The translations under genes were made by a program, and so were the position numbers. A stretch of 64,000 nt of DNA. Origin: Streptomyces marokkonensis. GTDB taxonomy: Bacteria; Actinomycetota; Actinomycetes; Streptomycetales; Streptomycetaceae. A model generated the notes under the pieces. It saw nothing but the letters and a program-made list of their open reading frames with translations, was not told where the DNA came from and did no database searches. Shown here piece by piece: positions 15,400 to 24,756 of this stretch (position 1 is its first letter; the number at the start of each line of letters is the position of its first letter). Where the stretch lies: NCBI RefSeq assembly GCF_008312835.1, contig NZ_VSKS01000023.1:1-64000 (forward strand), given 5' to 3'.

Positions 15400-16854
15400 T
15401 CAGTGCGGGAAGGGGCCGAACAGCGTCGTGTACGAGAGCTTGAGGGTGTTCACCGTGAAGGTCTTCGAGCCCGTGCCGGTGGTGCCCGTCGTGGAGCCCT
15501 TCAGCAGGTGGATCATGCCGTGGCGGCTGTTGTCGAGCCAGTCGTTCGTGTCGACGAGCAGGTCGGCGCGGCCGTCGCGGGTGTAGTCGGTGAGCTTGAC
15601 GCTCCAGCCGAAGAAGTCGTCGTGCTCGATGCCGCCCGCGACACCGGAGGTGTTCTGGTCGTACGCCTTGGCGCCGGTGCCGGACAGGCCTCCCGCCCGG
15701 CCCAGCAGCACGGTGACCATGCCCGCGTCGCGCTTGCCCGCCAGGTCCTCGCCGGAGGCGCCGATGGCGAGGTCGGCGTATCCGTCGCCGTTGACGTCGC
15801 CCGCCGAGACGGAGGAGCCGAAGTGGTCCCCGTCCTCCACACCGCCGGGTACGCCCGCCGTGTTCTGCGTGAACTTGACGGGCTTGCGCGCGGTGTTCGG
15901 GCCCCAGGGACCGCCGTACTGGACGGTGACGTATCCCCGCTCCGCGTCCGGCTGCTCGTAGCCGCGGCCGATGGCGAGGTCGCCGTAGCCGTCCTTGTCG
16001 AAGTCGCCGACAGTGGTGATCGTTCCGCCGCCGACCTGGTGGCCGAGGTCGTCCGGCACGCGTACCTGACCCGCGGACCGGGCGAAGCCGTCGCCTCCAC
16101 GGTGGAAGAAGGCCCGCATGTCGGGGTCGTCGCCACCCGCCAGGTCGTCGCCGAGGATGTACAGGTCCGTGGCGGCATCCGCGGTGACGCGGCCCGCGGT
16201 GAGCTGGGAGGCGCTCAGGTAGCCGTAGTCCTCGCCGAGGCGCTGCCAGCCGGCCTTTCCGCCGGTGCGGGTGAAGGGGCCCTCGAGCAGGATCGCGCCG
16301 GCCCGGCTCTGGCTGATCGCCGTGAGGTCCTGGTCGCCGTCGCCGTCGAAGTCGCCGGCGACGACGTCCAGTCCGAACTGGTCGCCGGAGCCGACGTATT
16401 CGGGGGCGATGGGCGAGTGGAAGACGGTGCCGGAGCCCAGCCCTTTGGACCCGCCCCATACGACGGTCAGTCCGCCGCGCATCTGCACGTCACCGACGTC
16501 CTCCCCCGGTGAGGCGACGACCAGGTCGGCGTAGCCGTCGCGGTCGAGGTCGGCGGTGGTCGCCGCGAAGCCCCACTGATCACCCTCCTCCACCGCGCCG
16601 GGTATGCCCGCCGAGTCCTGGTGGATGGTCTGGACGCGGGTGCCGGGTCCGGTCGACGTGCCGTACACGACGGTGACCCGGCCGTCCTTGCCGTGCGTTC
16701 CGCCCAGCATGACCAGGTCACGGTAGCCGTCGCCGTTGAAGTCGTCGGCGAGCTCGGCGGGCGCCGCGGACGCCGTCGGGGCGGCGAGGAGCGGCGTGCA
16801 GAGTGCCGTCGCGAGTGCCGCCGCGGCGGCGAGGACGGTGCGTGAGGAGGGCAT
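15400..16854 (-). CDS. Secreted FG-GAP/VCBS repeat protein (first of pair)
   Basis: A 484-residue exported paralogue of the next gene. ATG at 16854 with GGAG five bases before; signal peptide ends TASAAPA. Repeats include DFNGDGYRDLV, DLDRDGYADLVVA, DFDGDGDQDL, DFDKDGYGDLAIG, DVNGDGYADLAIG and DYTRDGRADLL, each with a Ca-loop and the phrase PGxxEEGDxFG between blades. Such proteins are abundant outside Streptomyces cells and may mediate adhesion or binding; the exact role is unknown. It is transcribed with the following gene. Confidence 0.88.
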   Translation of the reverse strand: MPSSRTVLAAAAALATALCTPLLAAPTASAAPAELADDFNGDGYRDLVMLGGTHGKDGRVTVVYGTSTGPGTRVQTIHQDSAGIPGAVEEGDQWGFAATTADLDRDGYADLVVASPGEDVGDVQMRGGLTVVWGGSKGLGSGTVFHSPIAPEYVGSGDQFGLDVVAGDFDGDGDQDLTAISQSRAGAILLEGPFTRTGGKAGWQRLGEDYGYLSASQLTAGRVTADAATDLYILGDDLAGGDDPDMRAFFHRGGDGFARSAGQVRVPDDLGHQVGGGTITTVGDFDKDGYGDLAIGRGYEQPDAERGYVTVQYGGPWGPNTARKPVKFTQNTAGVPGGVEDGDHFGSSVSAGDVNGDGYADLAIGASGEDLAGKRDAGMVTVLLGRAGGLSGTGAKAYDQNTSGVAGGIEHDDFFGWSVKLTDYTRDGRADLLVDTNDWLDNSRHGMIHLLKGSTTGTTGTGSKTFTVNTLKLSYTTLFGPFPH

Positions 16855-16945
16855 TTTTCTCCGGGGTCCCAGAAGCGTCCTGTGGACGGACACTTGAACT
16901 GCGATCTTCGACGCGCACGAACCGCCAATGGTTGTACGCGACTTC

Positions 16946-17386
16946 TCACCCCGGCTGACACGACACCTCCGCCCACACCGTCTTGCCCACGGGGTGCCGT
17001 GGCTCCCAGCCCCAGCGCTCGGCCAGGACGTCCACCAGGAACAGGCCGCGGCCCGACTCCCCTTCGGGGCAGGCCGAGGGCGGGGCCACGGGCGGCCGCC
17101 GCTTGCCGGACGCGGCGTCGGCGACCTCGACCCGGACCAGCCCGGACGGCTCGTCGTGCACGAGCCCGAGGCGGAAGTCCCGCCCCGGTACGCGGCCGTG
17201 CTGAACGGCGTTCGCGGCGAGTTCGCCGACGACCAGGGCGACCGCGCAGGCCGCGTCCGACTCCGGCGGGTGCCCCCACTCCTCCATCCACCGCACGGAC
17301 AAACGCCGCGCGAGCCGGGCGCCACGGGGTGTCGAGGCGAACTGCGCCTCGCGCGTGGTGGTGGTCGTCGTCGTTCCTGGGAGCAC
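16946..17386 (-). CDS. Regulatory ATP-binding protein (RsbW-like HATPase)
   Basis: A 146-residue HATPase_c protein of the anti-sigma/regulatory ATPase type common in Streptomyces. Motifs: the N box ELAANAVQHGR, the G1 region VEVADAASG and the G2 box ESGRGLFLVDVLAERWGW. The GTG at 17386 (VLPGTTTTTTT) has AGGA upstream; the frame is open further, so the start is tentative. It diverges from a helix-turn-helix plus DUF397 pair, the usual neighbourhood of this family, which suggests a partner-switching regulatory unit whose target is not in view. Confidence 0.83.
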   Translation of the reverse strand: MLPGTTTTTTTREAQFASTPRGARLARRLSVRWMEEWGHPPESDAACAVALVVGELAANAVQHGRVPGRDFRLGLVHDEPSGLVRVEVADAASGKRRPPVAPPSACPEGESGRGLFLVDVLAERWGWEPRHPVGKTVWAEVSCQPG

Positions 17387-17521
17387 AGCGGGCCGTCCTT
17401 GCCTGTCGTCTCGCGACGTGCGCGAGTCATCACGTTCCGTGCTCAAGGGTCGTCGGAGCGTCCTACGCTCGGAAGGTGACACAGCCTTACCTTTCGGTTC
17501 GTAAAGGACGGAAGTGACCCT
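17387..17521. promoter_or_regulatory. Divergent promoter region, ATPase/XRE regulator
   Basis: The 135-bp gap separates the two divergent genes. CCTTACCTTTCGGTTCGTAA near 17484 contains an imperfect inverted repeat just before the XRE start and is a plausible operator; no sharper signal was seen. Confidence 0.35.
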
Positions 17522-18466
17522 TTGGCCAACGGAATTGACCCCAGGACGTCCATGGCGGCGCTGTTCGGCACGCGGGTGCGCAAGCTCCGTACGGCGGCCG
17601 GACTGACTCAGGCGGAACTCGGTGCGCTGGTCCACGTGGTGGGCACGCGGATCACCCAGATCGAGCGGGCCTCGGGAGCGAAACCGACGCTGGAACTGGC
17701 GCGGGCGCTGGACGCGGTGCTCGGTGCGGACGATCTGCTCGTGGAGCTGTGGCCGTACGTGTACCGGGAGACGTTTCCGGACTGGTCGCGGAAGTTCATG
17801 GCGTACTCGGAACGGGCGGTGTCGATCGCGCAGTACGCGGCCCACGTCGTGCCCGGTTTGCTACAGACAGAGGAGTATGCGCGGGCCGTCCTGAGCGTTG
17901 GGCTCACGCTGAGCAGCGAGGCGCAGTTGGAGGAGAGGCTATCGGCCCGTATGGGACGCCAGGAACGACTTGCCTCGGAGGACAGGCCAGTTCTGCGGGT
18001 CGTTCTGGACGAGGCAGTGCTGAAACGACCGATCGGTGGACGCACTGTGATGCACGAGCAGTTGGCCCGACTGCTCGACGCCGCGTCGGAGCGGCACATC
18101 ACCGTTCAGGTGCTGCCCTTCGACCAGGGCGAGCACGACGCGATGGGCGGCTCACTGACGATTCTCACCCTTCCCGACGGCTCCGACGTGGCCTACACGG
18201 AGGGCGCGCACTACGGCCAACTCATCGAGGATCCGGACGAGGTCAGGGCTTTTGCCCTGACCTACCATCAGCTACGGGCGGCAGCCCTGCCCCCGCTCAT
18301 GTCGCTCGACATGATCCGATCCGTGATGGAGGACAACCACCGTGGAGCGAAGGTTCCGTCCCGATCTGAACGGCGTCGCGTGGCGCAGGAGCAGCTACAG
18401 CAATCAGGAAGGCGGAGACTGCGTGGAAGTGGCGGACGGATTCCCCGACGCCGTCCCCGTCCGTGA
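17522..18466 (+). CDS. Helix-turn-helix regulator with DUF5753
   Basis: An XRE-type regulator of 314 residues. The HTH lies near residues 14-65 (VRKLRTAAGLTQAELGALVHVVGTRITQIERA). The DUF5753 domain follows, with the typical VVPGLLQTEEYARAVL and HEQLARLLDAASERHITVQVLPF. Starts possible are TTG 17522 and ATG 17552 (AGGA five bases before). The usual protein of this family ends soon after the MSLDMIRSVMED helix. Here the frame continues about 40 codons as an Arg-rich tail overlapping the downstream DUF397 gene, a tail that looks non-conserved. Confidence 0.88.
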   Translation: MANGIDPRTSMAALFGTRVRKLRTAAGLTQAELGALVHVVGTRITQIERASGAKPTLELARALDAVLGADDLLVELWPYVYRETFPDWSRKFMAYSERAVSIAQYAAHVVPGLLQTEEYARAVLSVGLTLSSEAQLEERLSARMGRQERLASEDRPVLRVVLDEAVLKRPIGGRTVMHEQLARLLDAASERHITVQVLPFDQGEHDAMGGSLTILTLPDGSDVAYTEGAHYGQLIEDPDEVRAFALTYHQLRAAALPPLMSLDMIRSVMEDNHRGAKVPSRSERRRVAQEQLQQSGRRRLRGSGGRIPRRRPRP

Positions 18467-18563
18467 CAGCAAGGTCCCGCAAGGTCCCGCACTCTGCTTC
18501 GGAGGCGGCTCCTGGACCGCCTTCATAGGCGAGTTGAAGGCCGCCGCCCGCCACCGGATCTGA
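18342..18563 (+). CDS. DUF397 family protein
   Basis: A 73-residue protein with the complete DUF397 signature: WRRSSYSNQEGGDCVEVAD, VPVRDSKVPQGPALCF and a terminal W-x-x-F-I helix. DUF397 proteins are small partners of XRE/DUF5753 regulators (the AbaA-orfA/BldB neighbourhood type) and often modulate development or antibiotic production. The GTG at 18342 lies inside the upstream regulator gene, with 125 bp shared in another frame. The overlap suggests that the regulator's stop was lost or shifted. Confidence 0.88.
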   Translation: MERRFRPDLNGVAWRRSSYSNQEGGDCVEVADGFPDAVPVRDSKVPQGPALCFGGGSWTAFIGELKAAARHRI

Positions 18564-18669
18564 GCCGGCCGGGCACCGGTCACGCTGCGTCGTCCCGGCC
18601 CGCCGGTTCCTCGTCCGCGAGGGTCCGGCGGGCCACTGACCTACCCGAAGAACCGCTGGGCAGGGCTGC

Positions 18670-19950
18670 TCAGTCCGCATGATGTCGGTCGTGGTGGCTG
18701 TCGGCTCCTGTGCTGCTGCTTTCCCTGTTCAGGGACGACGGCTGACGCTGCGGTTTCCTGTCGTCGTCGGGGAGGCCGATCAGTTCCTCGACGTCGAAGA
18801 TCCGTGCGATGGGTACGTCCGTGCTGCTGTGGGCGACGATCGAGAAGGCGATGGTGACGGCGATCAGGGTGAACGCCTCCTCACCCTGCGGGATGCCGGC
18901 CTGGAGCACCAGCAGTCCGTAGACCACCGAGGCGAAGCCCTTGGGCCCGAACCACGCCGCCGTGAGCTTCTCCTTGCGGTCGAAATCCGTGCCCACCAGG
19001 GACAGCAGCATCGAGGCCGGGCGGATGAGGACGATGGACAGGACCGCCACCGCGTAGCCGCCGATCGACACATCACCGAAGAGGTGCGGGGTGAGCAGCG
19101 CGCCGAAGACCAGCAGTGCCGCGAACTTGGCCAGCTCGGCCAGGGCGCCCCCCAGCGGCTCGAAGGCGCCCTTGGCCTGCGGCGCGACGGCGGCGATCAC
19201 CGCGCCCGCGGAGAAGGCGGCCAGGTAGGGGTTGGCATGGGTGAGGTGACAGGCCGCATACAGAATGACTCCGACCGCCAGTGGCAGCAGGGGCTGGAGC
19301 GAGGGTTCCGCGCCCAGCAGGCGGAATCGGACCAGCCAGTGCACGAGCAGCGGCAGGGCCACGCCGAAGAGAAGCCCGAGGAGCAGTTCACCGGCGATCG
19401 CGGCGAAACCGATGTCCTCGGCGTGACCGGCGGGCGCGGCGGCCGCGACGAAGACGAGGACGAACGGCAGTGCGAGACCGTCGTTGACGCCGCTTTCGAT
19501 GTTGAGCAGCTGCCTGAGCCGGGCGGGAACCTCCTCGCGGCCCACGATGGCCGAGGCGAACACCGGGTCGGTAGGTGCCAGCACCGCGCCGACCAGGAAG
19601 GACGTCGTCCAGTCCAGGCCCACCAGGAAGTGCGTCAGCAGCGCGACCCCGAGGAAGGCCAGCGGCATGCCCAGCCCGAGCGCGCGGGCGGGGTTGCGCC
19701 AGGCCCGGCGCAGGGCCGGGAAGGAGACGTGCATGCCGTCGGTGAACAGCACCGCGAAGAGCGCCAGGTCGGCGGTGACCCGGACGATGTCGCTGTCCGG
19801 GGTGATGTGGATCAGACCGAGGAACCCGTCACTGACGAGCGCGCCGCCCACCAGGAACAGCAGCGAGGTGGACAGCACTGACCGGGCGGCCAGCCCGGAC
19901 AGTAGTACCGCCACCAGCAGTGCCGCCCCGAAGACTATGACGAGTACCAC
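18670..19950 (-). CDS. CPA1-type Na+(K+)/H+ antiporter
   Basis: A cation:proton antiporter of 426 residues with about 11-12 membrane helices. Diagnostic are LAPTDPVFASAIVG and NIESGVNDGLALPFVLVF, the helix pair carrying the conserved Asp residues of the CPA1/NhaP family. Its His/Asp-rich C-terminus (SHHDRHHAD) is cytosolic and may bind metal. The GTG at 19950 has GGGAG eight bases before. It exchanges monovalent cations for protons across the membrane; ion preference cannot be read from sequence. A second antiporter lies 297 bp upstream on the same strand. Confidence 0.9.
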   Translation of the reverse strand: MVLVIVFGAALLVAVLLSGLAARSVLSTSLLFLVGGALVSDGFLGLIHITPDSDIVRVTADLALFAVLFTDGMHVSFPALRRAWRNPARALGLGMPLAFLGVALLTHFLVGLDWTTSFLVGAVLAPTDPVFASAIVGREEVPARLRQLLNIESGVNDGLALPFVLVFVAAAAPAGHAEDIGFAAIAGELLLGLLFGVALPLLVHWLVRFRLLGAEPSLQPLLPLAVGVILYAACHLTHANPYLAAFSAGAVIAAVAPQAKGAFEPLGGALAELAKFAALLVFGALLTPHLFGDVSIGGYAVAVLSIVLIRPASMLLSLVGTDFDRKEKLTAAWFGPKGFASVVYGLLVLQAGIPQGEEAFTLIAVTIAFSIVAHSSTDVPIARIFDVEELIGLPDDDRKPQRQPSSLNRESSSTGADSHHDRHHAD

Positions 19951-20246
19951 CTGACATTCTCCCGCTGTAGATCAGACACTCCCGACGTCGGCACCGGACC
20001 GGCGGGCGCCTCTCCCTCGGCCCACTTGGGGACCCTGAGACTGGCACACCTACCCACCGACGTCCCTGTCATCGCGGAGCCCGTCCGGGCCTGCTGCGCC
20101 CGGTCTGCCCGACAGCGGACGATCCGTACGTCGGCCTGGGCCACCGGTGTACCCGGAGCGTTGAGAAGAATCGATACGGGCAAGATCTCTGCCGCGCCGC
20201 ATACGGCCGTGCCCGCGTAGGGGCCGACGGGCGCGATACGGGACCG

Positions 20247-21491
20247 TCAGCGGTGAGGTCGTCCCACGCCGCTTTCGGAGGCCCTCGTCCGCCGGCTCGC
20301 TGTGCGGTAGGCCTTCAGCGCAGGTGCGGTGGTGACGCCGTGTACCACGGTGCTGGCGGCGACGATCAGCGTCCCGGCGGCCAGTACCTGAGGATCGGGG
20401 CTGAGCCGGTGGGCCTCCATCGTCAGGTAGAACAGGGCTGAGACGCCGATGGGCCCGAACCAGCCCAGGAAGAGCGCGTCACGCCACCTCAGGGACAGCG
20501 GGCGCATCAGGGCGAGCACGACCGGCAGGCGGCGCAGCAGCAACGTGCCCAGGACCAGCAGCAGACCGCGCCACCATCCCAGGTCGCCCCACTCCCGCCA
20601 CGGGATCATGGCGCCGAACACCACGAACAGCGGCAGGACGGCGAACCGGTTGATCGCCTCATCGATCTTGTTCTCGGTCGTTCGTTCGTCGATCGAGCTG
20701 GTCGCGTTGAAGACCAGACCGGCGACGAAGACGGCCAGGACACCATCGACGCGCAGTAGCCCTGACATGCCCAGCACCAGCAGGGCGAGCATCAGGGTGT
20801 AAAGGAGCAGCGGGCCGGACTGCATGGTGCGGTGCTGCTCGGCGCCCCGCAGCACTCTGCCGCCCAGCCGGCCGATCGCCGCTCCGAGCAGCGTGGCGCC
20901 CGCGACCTGCCAGAGGGACTCCAGCACCGCCTCGCCACCGCTCAGGGGCCCGGCGATCGCGATCGCGGCGAGTACCAGGGGCAGGGCAAGGCCGTCGTTG
21001 GCGCCCGACTCCAAGGAGAGCAGTTGCCGGGTGCGCTCCGCGACGGTCTTCTCGGCGGCTCCGCCGGTGACGACGCTGGAGGCCAGTACCGGATCCGTGG
21101 GACACAGGGCCGCGCCCAACAGTGCCGCCGCGCCCAGCCCGGCCCCGAGAACGGCAGCCGACACCACCGTGGTCACCAGAGCCATCCCAGCGATCGCGAC
21201 GGTCAGCAGGAGCGCCACGGGTTTGACCCGCGCCCGCACAACGCTGAACCGGTAACGCAAGGCCACAGCCATCACCGAGACGGCGAGGAGCAGGCGGCAG
21301 GCCTCGTGCAGCTCCTTGTGCCCTTCCGCCACGGTGGGCAGATCGAGGACGCCGGCTCCTGCGGGGCCGACGGCGACGCCGGTCAGCAGAGCCAGCAGGG
21401 GGGCGGTGAGCGGAGCCCGCTCGATGCGCTTCGAGAGTGCGGCCACCACCAGGGCCAAGGCACCGAAGGTGGTCAGCAGAACGTTCAGCAT
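20247..21491 (-). CDS. Second CPA1-type cation/proton antiporter
   Basis: A 414-residue antiporter related to the adjacent one but distinctly diverged. The key helices read LCPTDPVLASSVVTG and SLESGANDGLALPLVLAA, followed by a hydrophobic C-terminal half (WFGPIGVSALFYL). It lacks a long cytosolic tail. Tandem antiporters of different subfamilies suggest separate ion or pH ranges. The 19951-20246 gap has no recognisable gene. The following 500 bp (21492-22008) separate it from divergent DUF2254. Confidence 0.9.
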   Translation of the reverse strand: MLNVLLTTFGALALVVAALSKRIERAPLTAPLLALLTGVAVGPAGAGVLDLPTVAEGHKELHEACRLLLAVSVMAVALRYRFSVVRARVKPVALLLTVAIAGMALVTTVVSAAVLGAGLGAAALLGAALCPTDPVLASSVVTGGAAEKTVAERTRQLLSLESGANDGLALPLVLAAIAIAGPLSGGEAVLESLWQVAGATLLGAAIGRLGGRVLRGAEQHRTMQSGPLLLYTLMLALLVLGMSGLLRVDGVLAVFVAGLVFNATSSIDERTTENKIDEAINRFAVLPLFVVFGAMIPWREWGDLGWWRGLLLVLGTLLLRRLPVVLALMRPLSLRWRDALFLGWFGPIGVSALFYLTMEAHRLSPDPQVLAAGTLIVAASTVVHGVTTAPALKAYRTASRRTRASESGVGRPHR

Positions 21492-22008
21492 GCACCTGCG
21501 AGTGCCCCGCAGCGATCACGGCGTATCTCATTCGATTGCGGCTGAAGCACATCACCCGCCGGCCGCGTCCCCGACCTCACAGGGCAATACACCTGGCCGA
21601 CTCCTGTGGCCGGCAGCATGACGGCGCACCAGGCGGCAAGCCGGCGAGCGGGCTCCGAGAGCAGTCGGTCCGGGCATTCGACACCATTAGTCCCTTCCGT
21701 CCGTCCGCACTAATGTGGTCGGAAAGCCGTCGGTCACCACTCATCGAGCCCTGCCGATGATCGTGAAGTCGGCACCGAGGGTGAGGAGTCGGCGCAGGGC
21801 GAGCGGCGGGTGGCGCAACCAGCCCACCGAGAGGAGAGAACCAGTGGTGAGCACGCCGTGACCGGGCCGACCGGCTCCACAGCACTCACGCCTCCGGTCG
21901 GCCCGGCGACGCCGAAGCGGAGCGCGTTGCGACCGCGTTTGCCGGGTCCGCCGGTGCCGGGGGCAACGTCGGCCACGGCCGGCTGCCCAGCCCGCTTGCG
22001 TCGCGCCG
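21492..22008. other. 517-bp divergent intergenic region
   Basis: It lies between the antiporter and the DUF2254 gene. Lower GC than surrounding coding DNA around 21680-21720 (TTAGTCCCTTCC, CACTAATGTGG). No gene supported; it probably contains both promoters. Confidence 0.5.
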
Positions 22009-23376
22009 ATGCGTGACACACTCCGGGTCCAGCTGTGGCCGCTGCCCACGCTGGGTGTCGCGCTCGCCGTCGTCGCGGGTGTGGCATTGCCCCGGCTGGA
22101 CGAACGGCTTCACGACGGCTTTCCGCCGTGGCTGAGGGACTACCTGTTCGGCGGCAGCTCCGACGCCGCTCGTGCGGTGCTGGCCGCCATTGCGGGTTCA
22201 CTCATCACGGTCACGGCGCTGACCTTCTCGCTCACTGTGCTGACACTGCAACTGGCGAGCAGCCAGTTTTCCCCGCGCGTGCTGCGGACCTTCAATGCGG
22301 ACCGCTATGTCCGGACCACCCTGTCGATCTTCCTCGCGACGTTCACCTACGCCCTGACCGTCCTGCGCACCGTACGCACCGGCGAGGACGAACGGACCGG
22401 ATTCGTCCCCGCGCTGTCGATCACGGTGGCCTTCCTGCTCACCCTGGCCAGCCTGCTCGCTCTGGTCCTGTTCCTGTCCCACCTGGCACGTGAGATCCGG
22501 GTGGAGACGCTGATGACAAGCGTCCACTCGTCCGCCGACCGCACCGTCCGTCGGCTGCTGAAGGAAGGGCAGGACACGGCCCACGGTGACTCCGCCGGCG
22601 CACCGTCCTCCGGCGTGCCGGAACCGCCCGCGGACGCCCTGCCCCTGAGCATCGGCGTCTCCGGCTTCCTCACGTCCGTCGACGAGGCAGCCCTGCTGCG
22701 GGCAGCCGTCGACGCCGACGCAGTCCTGCTCATCGACCGCCATCCCGGAAGTTCGCTGATCGCCGCCACACCCGTGGGGGCCGCCTGGCCCCGCATGCAA
22801 GAGCCGTTCTCCCCCGAAGCACGGTCACGGCTGGCCGGAGACATCCGCGAGACGGTGCACACCGGCCCCGAGCGCACCGGCCGCCAGGACATCGCCTTCG
22901 GGCTCCGGCAGCTCACCGACATCGCCGTCAAAGCGCTCTCCCCGGGGATCAACGATCCGACGACCGCCGTGCACGCCCTGTCCCACTCCGCTGCGCTGCT
23001 GTGCGAACTGGCACAGCACGATCTCGGACCCCGGTTGCTGCGCGACGACGACCGGCGGGTCAGAGTCGTACTGCGACGCCCGGATCTGGCGGATCTGCTG
23101 GACCTTGCCGTGGCGCAACCCCTGCGCTACGGCGCCGCCGAGCCCGCCGTCCTGGAACGCGTCGCGACGCTGCTGCGCGAACTCGCGTGGTGCACCACAC
23201 CCGACCGGCACCCGCCCATCGTCGCCGCGCTCGCCCGGCTGCGCTCCACCATCGACGAGCGCGACCGTCACGCCACCGAGTATTCCCGGCTCACCGGATT
23301 GACACGACTCGTCGACGAAGCTCTGGCCGGTCGATGGGGCCACGGCCGTATCCACGGACGCACGGTCGACCCGTGA
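22009..23376 (+). CDS. DUF2254 membrane protein
   Basis: A 455-residue inner-membrane protein. Four hydrophobic segments lie in the first 170 residues, including AAIAGSLITVTALTFSLTVLTLQLASSQFSPRVL, the DUF2254 hallmark. The rest is a soluble cytosolic part with the conserved DIAFGLRQLTDIAVKALSPGINDPTTAVHAL. Function of DUF2254 is undetermined; it is found near ion transport and stress genes. It sits beside two antiporters, consistent with an ion-homeostasis island. The ATG lacks a clear ribosome-binding site, so the start is tentative. Confidence 0.85.
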   Translation: MRDTLRVQLWPLPTLGVALAVVAGVALPRLDERLHDGFPPWLRDYLFGGSSDAARAVLAAIAGSLITVTALTFSLTVLTLQLASSQFSPRVLRTFNADRYVRTTLSIFLATFTYALTVLRTVRTGEDERTGFVPALSITVAFLLTLASLLALVLFLSHLAREIRVETLMTSVHSSADRTVRRLLKEGQDTAHGDSAGAPSSGVPEPPADALPLSIGVSGFLTSVDEAALLRAAVDADAVLLIDRHPGSSLIAATPVGAAWPRMQEPFSPEARSRLAGDIRETVHTGPERTGRQDIAFGLRQLTDIAVKALSPGINDPTTAVHALSHSAALLCELAQHDLGPRLLRDDDRRVRVVLRRPDLADLLDLAVAQPLRYGAAEPAVLERVATLLRELAWCTTPDRHPPIVAALARLRSTIDERDRHATEYSRLTGLTRLVDEALAGRWGHGRIHGRTVDP

Positions 23377-23706
23377 CCCGTCACGTGCGTCGTGTCCGGC
23401 GTTCCAGTCGGCGCCCGCATCGGAGGCACCGTCCGGTTACGAGTCCCCAGACGCGCGAAGCCTCCGCCGGTCATCTCGGATTCACCCATGCCGTTGGTGC
23501 CCACCGGAACCGGGCCGTCCCCCGTCACCACGCTGATGATCCCGGTCGACGGCATCCCCACCGGACCGCCCTGATCAGGGCCGTCGGCCGGGGCGTCCTG
23601 GGAGCCGGACAGGTACGGAGGAGGAGTCGACACGTCTCGGAGTGCTCGCCCGTCTGCGGGCCGGTTCCCGTCCGGACGCTTCGTGTGGTGCCAGGCCATC
23701 GGGGTG
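23377..23706. other. 330-bp non-coding gap
   Basis: Between convergent DUF2254 and PepSY genes. No gene, hairpin or repeat that I could support. Confidence 0.4.
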
Positions 23707-24297
23707 TCAGGCCGATCGGCGTGCGAGTACCGCGCCCGTCCTCGCGTCCACCGTGTGGACCACCGCCGTCTCGTCTGCCACACCGAGAACATGGACGTTC
23801 CAGACCGGGTCGCCGTTACGTTCGTCGAGCCTGATGGCGGTGACGAGCTCGCCGGTGTCGGCCGCCTCTCGAGCCGCTTCGTCCGGAAGGATCCGGGTCT
23901 CCTCCAGACGCCGCACCAGCTGCTGCCGCTCGGTTTCCGTCAGATCCGGGCCGGCGCCGCCCCCCAGCACCTCACCCCGGGTGGCACCAAGCCGGACCGT
24001 CCGGATCCGCCCGCTCTGGTCCACGATCCAGCTCTCCCACACAGGCGAGTCCGACTCGGGTTCTTGAAGCTCCAGCACCACCAGCTCACCCGCGGTCACC
24101 TCGGCCACGGACAGGCGAACGGCGCGCGCGGGGTCGACCTCGACCATCCCGTACCGCTCGGCGGGTTCATTCAACGGGTCGTCGCGACCGCAGCCCACGA
24201 GCAGCCACAGCGCGAGCACGGGCATGGACAGGGCGGCGGCGAACCGCCTGCACAGCCGCCTGCCGCCGTGCCGAAAGGTCGATCCTTTTCCTCTCAC
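23707..24297 (-). CDS. PepSY-domain lipoprotein
   Basis: An exported protein of about 196 residues from GTG 24297. The Arg-rich n-region and the hydrophobic stretch end in LLVGC (lipobox, Cys36), predicting a membrane-anchored lipoprotein. The C-terminal half is PepSY-like: TGELVTAIRLDERNGDPVWNVHVLGVADETAVVHTVDARTGAVL. PepSY domains inhibit proteases or act in envelope processes. The frame is also open to a GTG at 24333. No partner gene is adjacent. Confidence 0.75.
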   Translation of the reverse strand: MRGKGSTFRHGGRRLCRRFAAALSMPVLALWLLVGCGRDDPLNEPAERYGMVEVDPARAVRLSVAEVTAGELVVLELQEPESDSPVWESWIVDQSGRIRTVRLGATRGEVLGGGAGPDLTETERQQLVRRLEETRILPDEAAREAADTGELVTAIRLDERNGDPVWNVHVLGVADETAVVHTVDARTGAVLARRSA

Positions 24298-24756
24298 GCA
24301 CCTGGACTTACCACCCGGAAGGGAGCGAATCACGCGTCCACGAGGAAATCACCGTCTCATCATGGTGAACGCCGGTCACGCTCGGCGGGCAGATGCCTGC
24401 TCCCTCCTCGGCGGCTGCCCCGGTGCCGCCCCGATCACGCGCCGGTCGCCGCCGGGCCTGCCTACGTCCCCGCCGGACAGGCACGCGTAGGGCTGGACGG
24501 ACCATTCGGCGTCCGCACCGCCGCGGGCGCATCACGGAAAGGTGGACACCCAGGGCCCCCGCCTTCTGGACGAGCCTGACCAGCACACCGATCGCCTCAC
24601 GTGCCCGGACTCAGAGATCGGCTCCAGGGACGCGGAAACGGTCGTGCGGAGCGACCACCCGGGCCTCGGTCTTGCTCCCGCCGCTGATCGGACACTCCTC
24701 GAACAGCCACTAATATATAGTCGATGGCAGCATCGATATATGTGGAGGTGTACATC
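24298..24756. promoter_or_regulatory. Upstream region of vapBC with operator palindrome
   Basis: The first ~380 bp hold no gene that I can support. At 24721-24736 TCGATG-GCAG-CATCGA is a perfect 6-bp inverted repeat, embedded in an AT-rich stretch (TAATATATAG at 24711, ATATATG at 24734) unlike the surrounding DNA. This is a likely promoter and autorepression site of the toxin-antitoxin pair. Confidence 0.65.
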
